From positions 20,609,475 to 20,673,474 of the forward strand of contig CAMGYJ010000008.1 of NCBI GenBank assembly GCA_946122785.1: a DNA stretch of 64,000 nt, given 5' to 3'. Shown here piece after piece: positions 55,252 through 64,000 of this stretch (its first letter is position 1; each line of letters opens with the position of its first letter). The notes beneath the pieces were generated by a model. It was not told the DNA's origin. It searched no databases and saw only the letters and a list, made by a program, of their open reading frames with translations. The stretch comes from Linum tenue. Its lineage: Eukaryota > Streptophyta > Magnoliopsida > Malpighiales > Linaceae. The position numbers were made by a program, and so were the translations under genes.

Positions 55252-56171
55252 TTATAAATTTTTGCAGGTTGGAACGTTAGTAGTCATCTCTTGACTGTTA
55301 ACGGTCCTATCTAGGTACCACACCATCAACAGATGTAGATCTCCATTTGTATATTTCGCAGTCTTATTCTGGCGAAACGATTGCTTCATAAAACTCCACA
55401 AATACTGGCACCAATTGTATTCGGCAAACTCATTGAACTCATCGTCCTTCAGGTACGCCAACACCGAAGATTCAGTAACATTTTTTGTGTTTGGTTTGAA
55501 CAGGTATCCAAAACAAAACATGACAAACAAACGTATCCACAACTTGTCGTCTTGAATGTTTAGTAACAGTTTTTTAAATTCCACAGCTTGTTCCAATCAG
55601 GGTCTTCTCCGCCCATACTAGGGAGTTCATCACACACCTCTTTGCACCTATCCCAATCAAATGTCATCGCCATCTTTTTACCGCGAGGAAGTCCATACAC
55701 TCGATGAACATCATCAACTGTAAATGGCATTGCAGTGCCGTCATCCATGATTATGGACATTGTATCCGCATTGAACTTGTTTACCAACCAATTCAAAAGG
55801 GGCTTGTAAAAACTCTTCATTTGCAACTCAAAGACAACACCCAAACTCAGCTTCTTCAGCATAGCCCTTCTCTCGTCTGATACTCCATCATTCACGACTT
55901 CAATTATCGAGTTAGGGTTGCACTTCTTGCCGGATACATCATTACTACGTTTCCTCTTGCCCTTACCTTGTTCTCCCTTTTCCTTACTCTCACGGCGTCG
56001 TTTCTTGCTGGTACCTGCACTAGAGGAAGGAGTCTGATTTACCCAAACTTTCACCTGCCTGAAAATATAGGTTGCAGGCTTCTTGCCAGCAGCCTTCTGG
56101 CCCCCAGGATTCTGGCCTGCGGTTTTATTGTCTGCTGGCACCTCAGGACTCGTTCTCTTCGTCCTTGTCAT
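55252..56171 (-). pseudogene. Longer ORF of the outer element, broken
   Basis: The partner of 53100-54019. From the ATG at 56171 (MTRTKRTSPEVPADNK) the frame is open for 204 codons through YGLPRGKKMAMTFDWDRC, further than in the inner copy, and breaks near 55575. The following frame (DDKLWIRLFVMFCFGYLF to NVPTCKNL) completes the domain. It has a single frameshift, so it is the better preserved copy and shows what the inner copy lost. Confidence 0.6.
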
Positions 56172-56214
56172 TCCTGGTTTCATTAGAACACAAGTCCATA
56201 CTAACAACTAAACA

Positions 56215-56590
56215 TAACTACCAATGTAGTTGTACTTTAAACAACCATAATGATTTTGTAAATACCACTTCAGTGATAGTCCTACACACAAATACATTAC
56301 AACGAACTACCAGTGTAGTGATATTTCTACCACTCCAGCGATAGATCTACCACTGCATGTGAAAGATCTACCAATGCAGCGAAAGACACAATATGTCACT
56401 GCACTGATAAATCGACTACTGCAACGAAAGATCTACCACTGCAATGATAGACACACTATGTCACTGCAATGATAGATCTACGACTGCATTGATCGATCTA
56501 CCACTAAAGTGATAGATATACCACTGCATGAATAAATAAACACAGTATGCCACTACAGCAATATATCTACAACTGTAGTGCAATACTGTA
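56215..56590. repeat. Palindromic tandem array of the outer element
   Basis: Mirror-image counterpart of 52680-53060, with the same CACTGCAGTG-based units of 20-25 bp and changed spacing. Confidence 0.8.
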
Positions 56591-57156
56591 CTGAAGGAGA
56601 CGAATAAATATATGAATTGTGGTCATTTAAGGAGAATTGGCTCACCTTAGCAAAATCCTGCCGCCGCCATTATCGGCTTATATAAGCTCTGTCGCAGATA
56701 GACGGTCGTCGATGGGAATCGATCAAGCGCAACAGGAAAAAAAAAAAAAGACAAACCAGGTTCGAAGTTGAGGGTTCGGGATGGAAGACGGAGGACGTCC
56801 GACGGGAGTGATGGGTCGACCGCTGTTGTTAAGGAGAGGATGGGTTACGGCGGGGGATAGTGATTAGACGAGTCGGCGGGGAATGGTTACGGTCGGGTTC
56901 TGAACAGAGAGAGAAGGAAACCAAACGTTGACATAAAAAAAGGTAAGAGGGAATGAATTTTAAATTATGCGTTGAAACCAATTTTTTTCATTTCCGATGT
57001 ATGTTGGGATAATTAATTACTGAATTAATTATAAATTATCAACTGTTTACTTCCTACCATTAGATTAATACTATTGGGGATGGACGGTAAAGAAAATGGG
57101 TGTTGAAAATCAGACCCCTTTAGGGGATAATCACGCTAACCGGTCCCACGTAGGCT

Positions 57157-58753
57157 AGCTAAAACTTAGTTATTAAAGTGGCTTCCTCCTCAATTCCAAA
57201 TTCCAAGCTTATTTCCCCCACTACACCATGAACTCACTAGATTTCACTAATGGCTTCTTGGAGCACATAATTAAGAGCCAATTAATCTCATTAACACACT
57301 ACGTTTCACTACATGTCCCTAGTTCCCGTACATCGAATGCTTTCTGCCAATCATTGGCAAAATCCTACAACAAACCCTAGCATGCATCTAAACTTCCTTT
57401 GGAGCTAGAATCATCCTCGATCAACGTACGAGATGCGATTGGACAAGGCTAAAAGTAAGGAAGCAAGCGGCAGTGAACGAGCTCTTACCCTACTTTCCTT
57501 CGGAAGCAGCTGTCGTTCGTCGGGGCTCTCCTGCTGTCTCCGGTCGCCGCAGATGCTTTTCCGTCATCTCTTCACAGATGAGACCTCTTTGAGCCTTCAC
57601 CTTGCCCCGTCGACGCGACCGCCGACCGCACCTGTTGGCTTCCCTCGTCTTCCTCATTGTGGGTTTGCCAAACTTGCCGTAACCCTACTGGTCTGCTCCC
57701 TATTTCTACAGTCGACAATGTGGCCCAATCGCGACCACAAGAACTTGGGCCTTTCCGTTGCTAGCAAAGCCGACTTGTAGAAGAGAATCATGGGCTACAG
57801 TGGTGATGGCCCAGAGGAGAAGACGAGTTACTAATAACGATACCCTGGACACTAGGGTAGGGTCCATTAGTCAAAGAAAGTCACGGTACCTCTGTCTTTA
57901 TTTTTATGAATAAATACCATGGGCCATTGACACTTAGGATATATAATATTAATAGGGTTAATACTCTAATTTGGCCTCAAGATTGGCGCAAGTGTTAGTT
58001 TTGGTCCCAATTTTTCAATAAGACCGTTGTGGCCTACTTTTCAAATTAATGGACAGATTTGGCACTAATCTTTTTTTGACCGTTAATATTGACAGTCAAA
58101 CAATTATTCCATTAGTGACTCAGAAAAAATTGCTGATGTGGCTTATACATGGTGCAACATCATTAAATAATATAATTTTAATTTTGTCATTCAATTAAAA
58201 AAAATAAAATTAACAAATTAAAAAAAAATTCCCTCCCATTATCCCATCATCCCAAAATCCCAAATCCAAACCCTAATCTTAATCAACCATCATCGTCAAA
58301 ATCAATCCTCCGACCTCCGTTGCTGAAGCCCTCTCTGCCCTCCAATCCTCCGGCCACCACGACACCGATACCGATGTCCTTCCCCTTTTACCACTCCGCC
58401 CTGCCCTTCCTGAAATGGCGTCCCCCACAGACCCCTTCCCTACAAAAACTTCACACCTTCTGCTAATATGAACCACATTCCAGATCACGCCTCAGCATCC
58501 TCCGCAGCGAAACTTCGAGCGTGGGAGAGAGGTCAAGGAGGAGGATGAGATCGGAGGAGACCGGGCGATAGTCTCTGGATCCAGCACGGCGACGCGCGAC
58601 GGAGTTGGAGGGGTCGCACGGGCCACGGAGGGAACTCAGACACGTCTGTGGAGGACGGCGGTAGGACTCGAAGTCAAGGGCATTGGTGGCAGGGACAGGG
58701 ATGACGCAAGCAACGTCTTTTTTGTTGTTATTTCACTTGTTTGGGCTAGAACA
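57157..58753. other. Spacer, no gene assigned
   Basis: No recognisable gene. The frame at 57433-57780 has no known domain. At 57960-58200 there is a dispersed-repeat pattern (tttggcctcaag, tttggtcccaattttt, aatggacagatttggca). Confidence 0.4.
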
Positions 58754-59303
58754 TGTTGGGTATTAGCGGAAATGTGGTATGATTTAGGATCAACACAAAG
58801 GAAACATATGGTGTTTAATCACTCAATTTAAGAAACACTCAAACAAACATAGCCTTATAATAATTGGCTTATGCTTTAACTCACAAATTCAGAACTCATA
58901 CACGGCAATTTTCTTTTCTTTCTTGCCAACACTTTCTGACTCTCTACTTCCCATGCCCATACTTTGTTACATATATATATCATGAAAGTAGAAAGAATTA
59001 CATATCAATTGACAACTTGGGGAACAAATAAATTAACTAGTTTGCCCCTTCCCTATCTTCATCATCACGTTGCTCCATGTTTAATATTGATTGGCCAATA
59101 GCATTTATTCATGCATTGATAATCTTGTCTTGAGAATTATTTTTGGCTCCACCTTTGACATGAGTTGCAACAGAGAAGTAGATAGGTTTGGGAGATAAGC
59201 TTCTCAACCAACTATGTCCCATGTAGTAATGGTCTTCTTAAATTTAGGTTCATCATTGATCACTTATTGATTTAATTTATCAAATGCAAATTACCTTTCA
59301 ACA
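58754..59303 (-). repeat. Copia 3' LTR
   Basis: 550 bp, TGTTGGG...CAACA. It contains the atatatatatcatg stretch also seen in the right LTR. Confidence 0.88.
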
Positions 59304-60053
59304 CCCCCTCTTAATTTGCAATTTGAAATAACTTCTTGAACTTCTCAAATTTCTCACGGGTAACCAACCGCCTTTGTCATGATATCTGCTTGGCTGGTCG
59401 TCGGTGTTGATAAATTCCATCACGATTAATCCTTCGTTGACGAGGTCTCGGAAGAAATGATGACGCAACTCGATATGCTTCGATCTTGCGTGAAATACTG
59501 GATTCTTTGTCATGGCTATGGCTGACATGTTGTCACAATGAATAATGGTTGGACCATTTTCATTTTGCTGCAAATCAGAAATTAATCTTTTTAGCCATAC
59601 CGCTTCGCATGCTGCATCTGTAGCTGCGATATATTCTGCTTCCGCTGAGGATAATGCCACAGTCTTCTGCTTCTTTGAACTCCAGGAAATGGGTTTTGAA
59701 CCCAGGCAGAATATGTACCCCGATGTGCTTTTTCGATCATCCAGTGATCCTGCCCAGTCACTATCGGTATATCCAGTCAGCTTGCTTTCTGCTTCTTTCT
59801 TGTATGTCAGGCCCAATTTTTTAGTACCTTGAAGATACCGCAAAATTCTTTTGGCTGCTGCAAAATGAAGTTTGCTAGGTTCATTCATAAATCTTGATAT
59901 AAGACTTACTGAATGACATATATCCGGCCTGGTATGTGTCAGGTAAATGAGTGACCCGACAAGACTTCTGTACAGCTTTCCATCAACTTTTTCAGCTCCA
60001 TCATTGCGTTGTAATTTCTCGTTTAACGCCATGGTGTTGAGATTGGTTTGCAC
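59298..60053 (-). pseudogene. Copia RT end and RNase H, frameshifted
   Basis: Contains GSLIYLTHTRPDICHSVSLI, then the RNase H motifs GYTDSDWAGSLDDRKSTSGY, ALSSAEAEYIAATDA and IHCDNMSAI. It is out of frame with the upstream RT by a one-base change near the ACACCATGG at about 60030. Another frameshift near INTDDQPS garbles the C-terminus. Confidence 0.85.
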
Positions 60054-60124
60054 GTTCCCATGTGAAATCTTTTCAGCATATCTTCGGTGTACTTCTCCTG
60101 TGAAATAAATATTTCTCCAGGTGA

Positions 60125-62392
60125 CTACTTCACTTGGATCCCAAGAAAATATTTCATGACTCCCAAGTCCGTCATTTCGAATTCTTTCATCATGGTACTT
60201 TTGAATTCTTCGATCATATGTTGATTTGTACCTGTGTAAATCAAGTCATCAACATACAAACAAACCATTAGAAAATCTTTTCCTTCTCCCTTTTTGATGT
60301 AGAGAGATGCTTCACTCGGACTTCTTTGAAATCCATTCTGCTGAAAATATTGATTGATTTTGCTGTTCCGGGCTCTCGGTGCTTGCTTTAGCCCGTATAA
60401 AGCCTTTCGGAGACGATAGACTTTGTCTTCTTCTCCTTTTTTCTCATAGCCTCGTGGTTGTTCCACATAGACTTCTTCTTCCAGTTCTCCATTCAGAAAT
60501 GTTGATTTGACATCCAGCTGGTATACTGGTAACTCCAGTTGAGCAGCTAGAGCGAGAAATGTTTTGATGGTCTCCATCCTCGCTACTGGTGCATATGTCT
60601 CGTGAAAATCAATACCAGGCTGTTGTGAATAGCCCTTTAACACCAGTCGAGCTTTGTACTTCTGGATAGTACCATCTTCATTGAATTTGATCTTATAGAT
60701 CCATTTGAGACCTATAACCGGCTTGTCCTCCGGTTGATCAACAAGCTCCCATGTCTTGTTTTTCTCGATCATAGAAATTTCTGCATCCATCGCCTCATTC
60801 CAAACTTCATCTTTGGCTGCTTCTTCAAAGACTTGAGGCTCACAAGAAAAATATGCAACATGACTTGTTTCATAAATTTCTTGCAAAGACCTTGTTCTCA
60901 ACGGAGGTGAATCCAAGTCTGTTACGACGTCTCTGAAGTTGTCTCCTTCTGGGCTAGCTGCAGAATTTCTTTCTGGACTAGCAACTGGATCTGGGTCGTT
61001 GCTGGGATCTTCTGGAGTTGCTGAGTCCTCCAGAATTTCATAACATGGTGGAGATTGAGAAATTGGATTTTCCCAATTCCACTCCGCCATCTCATCAAAG
61101 ATCACATCTCGGGAAACTATCACCTCATTCTTTACTGGATTGTAAAGACGATAGCCTTTGGATTCATCACTGTAGCCGGTGAAGATCAGCTTCTCTCCCT
61201 TCTGGTCAAACTTGTCTCGGTTTGGGGTAGAAATATGTGCATAAGCTATGCACCCAAAGACTTTGAGGTGATCCACCTGTGGCCTCCTGTGGTGCCACGC
61301 ATGTATCGGTGTCTTGTTCCGTACTGCTTTGGTTGGTGATCTGTTGAGGATGTAAATTGTCGTGTTGACTGCTTCTGCCCACAAGTTGTTGGGAAGCTTC
61401 TTAGCTTTGAGCATACTTCTCGCCATCTCCACAATCGTACGGTTTTTCTGTTCTGCCACGCCATTTTGTTGTGGCGTGTAACGAACCGTCAGCTGCCTTT
61501 TGATTCCGTTGTTGCGGCAATACTCCATGAACGGAGTATAAATAAATTCTCCTCCACGATCTGTACGGAGAGTTTTGATTTGATGGCCACTTTCCTTCTC
61601 AGATACTGCTTGGAATTGAAGGAATTTGGGAAAAGCTTCTGACTTTTGCTCCAGAAAGAATACCCACATCATTCTGGTGAAGTCATCTACAAATAGTAGA
61701 AAGTATCTTTTGCCGCTGAGTGATTGTGTTCTGGTTGGACCGCATATGTCTGCATGTACCAACTCCAGTGGCGCTTTTGCTCTCCAAGATGTCTTTGGAA
61801 ATGGTAAACGATGCATTTTGCCATATATGCATCCTTCACCGATTTTGTCTTCTCTGTTGATCTGGGGAAGTCCCACCACCATATTTTTCTGCCTCAGCAA
61901 TTTGAGGCCTTTGAAGTTGAAATGACCGTATCTGAGATGCCATAGGAAGGATTGATCCAGATTTTCACTCTTGAATGCTACTTCACCATTTTGTGACGTA
62001 GCAAGAGAGAAAATTCTGTTGGAAGTCATCGGGACTTTGGCCACCATGAAATTGTCAGCTTTGTTGATAATCTCGCACACGCCATTATCAAACAATAGCT
62101 TGTAATTTTTCAGCATCAGTTGTCCCACGCTAAGTAGATTGAGAGTTAGCTCCGGAACATACAAAACATCTCGGATGAGAGTTTTGTTACCTTCTTCTGT
62201 GCATACAACAACTGTGCCTTTTCCTTCCACTTTTAGCTTCTTCCCGTCTCCCAATTTGACTTGAGAGCGGTATTTGTCATCGATGTCGGTGAAGGACTCC
62301 AGATCTCCAGTCATGTGGTTACTGCAACCACTATCCACCATCCAGGGAAGCTGTGTTTTTTGCTCACCATTCAAGCATGATAAGGCCACCAT
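60125..62392 (-). pseudogene. Copia protease, integrase and reverse transcriptase
   Basis: A 755-codon open stretch. Protease: [15 protein letters not shown] near the start. Integrase: a GAG-pre-integrase zinc region ([14 protein letters not shown]), [18 protein letters not shown] and [57 protein letters not shown] and [10 protein letters not shown] stop after FLGIQVK (60125) breaks the polyprotein. [10 protein letters not shown] (usually LDVKTAFLNG) and APRARNSKI (usually W after APRA) are probable decay substitutions. Confidence 0.88.
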
Positions 62393-62461
62393 ATTGCTTT
62401 CTTCATTTTTGGTGCCGCTTGACTCGCCTTCTTCTTGCTTGTTCTGGAACCAGCAATCTCT

Positions 62462-63373
62462 CTAGGAGTGGTTTTGAATTCTGCACTTGGTGCACTTGAA
62501 TCTGCAGTCTTTTGTTGCATGACCCGCCTTTTTGCAAATTATGCAACTCGAGCCGGTGTAGCCCGATCTTTGTTGTTGATAATTTTGTCTGTTGTTTCCT
62601 CTGTAATTGGATCTTCCTCTTCCTCTTCCTTGTGAGTTTCCCCCTCTCTGGCCTTTCTCTGATTTGGCATATTTACTTTCCGTCATGTTGACTTTTGACG
62701 AGAAAGCTTGCTCCAATGGCGGTTTTGTGAAGCGGCTCATTATTTGCTCGTGTGCTACAAGTGAGCCCATCAACTCGCTCATTGGTAGATTTGCCAAATC
62801 TTTGGTTTCTTCAATGACAGCAACAATATGCTCGAACTTTGATGACAAACTGTGGAGAATTCTCTCCACAATTTTTCTTTCTTCCATGACGTCACCAGTG
62901 GCTTTGATCTGGTTGACTGTCTCCGCCACACGCGAATGGAAGTCTTTAATGGTGTCGGTTTCCTTCATCATCAAGTTGTCAAACTGTCGCCATAAACTTT
63001 GTCGCCTGATGGAGATCGCCTTTTCAGAACCTTGGAATTGTTCACGCAAGACATCCCAAGCTTCTTTGGCCTTTTTGATGCCATAGATTCTGGGGTAAAT
63101 TGATTTGCTCACTGCTTGCTGAATGATTCTCAAGGCGCTGGCATTTTGCTTGGCATTCTCCTAGTACTCCTTTGTCTGCTTGCCTGCTCGTTTCTTCGAG
63201 TCTTCATCCTCGTCTTGTGGATCTTCATATCCTTCTTGGACGATATCCCATAGATCTTGAGAGATGAAAATAGGCTCCATTTGGGCACTCCAGTACTCGT
63301 ACAATTCACCATCGAAAATGGGAATTTGATTTGAAAAGGTAGCAAACATGGTATGTGATGAAGTTGTTGCCAT
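62462..63373 (-). pseudogene. Copia gag with internal stop codons
   Basis: The N-terminus MATTSSHTMF leads to a TAG at 63161. The same frame continues with the UBN2-type gag region (AKEAWDVLREQFQGSEKA, LMMKETDTIKDFHSRV, VERILHSLSSKFEHIV) and a zinc knuckle CIICKKAGHATKDC (CX2CX4HX4C). A second in-frame TAG at 62462 separates gag from the protease, which is in the same frame. Both stops look like point mutations in an originally single polyprotein. Confidence 0.85.
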
Positions 63374-63437
63374 GAGTTTTTGAGTAGATTTGGGTAGGCT
63401 AGAAAAATGGGGATTTAAGAGGATAGAAGGGTATTAA

Positions 63438-63449
63438 GCTCTGATACCA
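63438..63449 (-). other. Copia primer-binding site
   Basis: TGGTATCAGAGC on the minus strand, four bases inside the 5' LTR; complementary to the 3' end of initiator tRNA-Met. Confidence 0.9.
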
Positions 63450-63453
63450 AATT

Positions 63454-64000
63454 TGTTGGGTATTAGCGGAAATGTGGTATGATTTAGGATCAACACAAAG
63501 GAAACATATGGTGTTTAATCACTCAATTTAAGAAACACTCAAACAAACATAGCCTTATAATAATTGGCTTATGCTTTAACTCACAAATTCAGAACTCATA
63601 CACGGCAATTTTCTTTTCTTTCTTGCCAACACTTTCTGACTCTCTACTTCCCATGCCCATACTTTGTTACATATATATATCATGAAAGTAGAAAGAATTA
63701 CATATCAATTGACAACTTGGGGAACAAATAAATTAACTAGTTGGCCCCTTCCCTATCTTCATCATCACGTTGCTCCATGTGACTATGTTTAATATTGATT
63801 GGCCAATAGCATTTATTCATGCATTGATAATCTTGTCTTGAGAATTATTTTTGGCTCCATCTTTGACATGAGTTGCAGCAGAGAAGTAGATAGGTTTGGG
63901 AGATAAGCTTCTCAACCAACCATGTCCCATGTAGTAATGGTCTTCTTAAATATAGGTTCATCATTGATCACTTATTGATTTAATTTATCAAATGCAAATT
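63454..64000 (-). repeat. Copia 5' LTR, truncated by the window edge
   Basis: Matches 58754-59292 with a 7-bp insertion (tgactat) and a few substitutions. The last ~11 bases lie beyond position 64000. Confidence 0.88.

Larger units (their letters stand above)
51900..57147 (+). mobile_element. Outer Mutator-like element, split by a member of its own family
   Basis: The element consists of 51900-52122 plus 54790-57147 (about 2.58 kb). The left end is GGGGTCGGAAACTATGCTAA and the right end in reverse complement is GGGACCGGTTAGCGTGAT; both are followed by CCCCTAAAGGGG and a ttttc(g/a)acaccc block. The flanks ATGTAGGAT (51891-51899) and ACGTAGGCT (57148-57156) match at 7 of 9, an aged 9-bp duplication, as expected for the Mutator superfamily. 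It carries two convergent ORFs: a 100-aa ORF (54881, plus) and a broken longer ORF (minus). No transposase was seen, so it is non-autonomous. Confidence 0.8.
58754..64000 (-). mobile_element. Ty1/copia LTR retrotransposon, right end outside the window
   Basis: The left (3') LTR is 58754-59303; the right (5') LTR starts at 63454 and runs to the window end, about 11 bp short of its expected terminus. In minus orientation the initiator-tRNA-Met primer-binding site TGGTATCAGAGC lies at 63438-63449, and the polypurine tract AAATTAAGAGGGGG abuts the 3' LTR. The LTRs differ by about five substitutions and a 7-bp indel (tgactat near 63781), so this insertion is older than the Tat element. The coding region has in-frame stops and frameshifts. 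The order gag, protease, integrase, RT, RNase H is copia-type. The target duplication cannot be checked here. Confidence 0.92.

Noticed and set aside
52100..57130. A simple 5-kb inverted duplication (palindromic amplification)
   Set aside because: Two separate sets of 9-bp target duplications and an interrupted leader explain it better as self-nesting of two related transposons.
57433..57780. 115-aa ORF as a host gene
   Set aside because: No domain, no splice support, and low-complexity Ser/Arg/Leu composition.

Overview
The window is plant nuclear DNA, most likely from a eudicot. Evidence: spliced terpene synthase and CYP71-type P450 sequences, plant-type LTR retrotransposons (Ty3/gypsy Tat, an Athila-like derivative, Ty1/copia), plant LINE remnants, hAT, CACTA and Mutator-like elements, and MITEs. 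I see no rRNA or tRNA gene and no prokaryotic signal. Most of the 64 kb is transposon-derived. The one host gene that looks complete is a sesquiterpene synthase (TPS-a type) on the minus strand at 28438-31167: five exons, all splice phases agree, 574 aa.

Layout. 0-9 kb: MITEs, a 796-bp hAT element with a perfect 8-bp target duplication (554-1349), a LINE 3' end, A-rich sequence, a CT microsatellite, and the first copy of a ~2.5 kb segmental duplication (about 6236-8700). 9.1-28.4 kb: the second copy of that duplication, split by a Tat retrotransposon (9236-25665, 511-bp LTRs, target duplication ATAAT). Inside the Tat element, interrupting its protease/RT region, sits a non-autonomous Athila-like element (17319-23280, apparently identical 1430-bp LTRs, target duplication CGCAC). 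The Tat element also carries a four-exon antisense gene (10325-13116) between its pol gene and its 3' LTR. 28.4-34.3 kb: the terpene synthase, a 1.24-kb element with 130-bp inverted repeats, a hAT MITE nested in another MITE, and a CYP71-like P450 relic that has lost its heme-ligand cysteine. 34.5-43.7 kb: decayed sequence, a MITE, a NAM-associated-domain relic, a hAT transposase relic and two LINE relics. 44-51.4 kb: a FAR1-type/OTU-protease gene split by a CACTA element (45324-48150, target duplication CGT), a broken plant-mobile-domain gene, a 33-bp minisatellite, and an RPA1-like OB-fold gene. 51.9-57.1 kb: a Mutator-like element with a second member of its own family inserted in reverse orientation, each flanked by an imperfect 9-bp target duplication. 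58.75-64 kb: a copia element with stops and frameshifts; its right LTR runs off the window.

Functionally, the terpene synthase would make a sesquiterpene in the cytosol. The neighbouring P450 relic suggests, but does not prove, that this was once a terpene-modification pair. The rest is a record of nested insertions in which paralogous copies and target duplications give the order of events.
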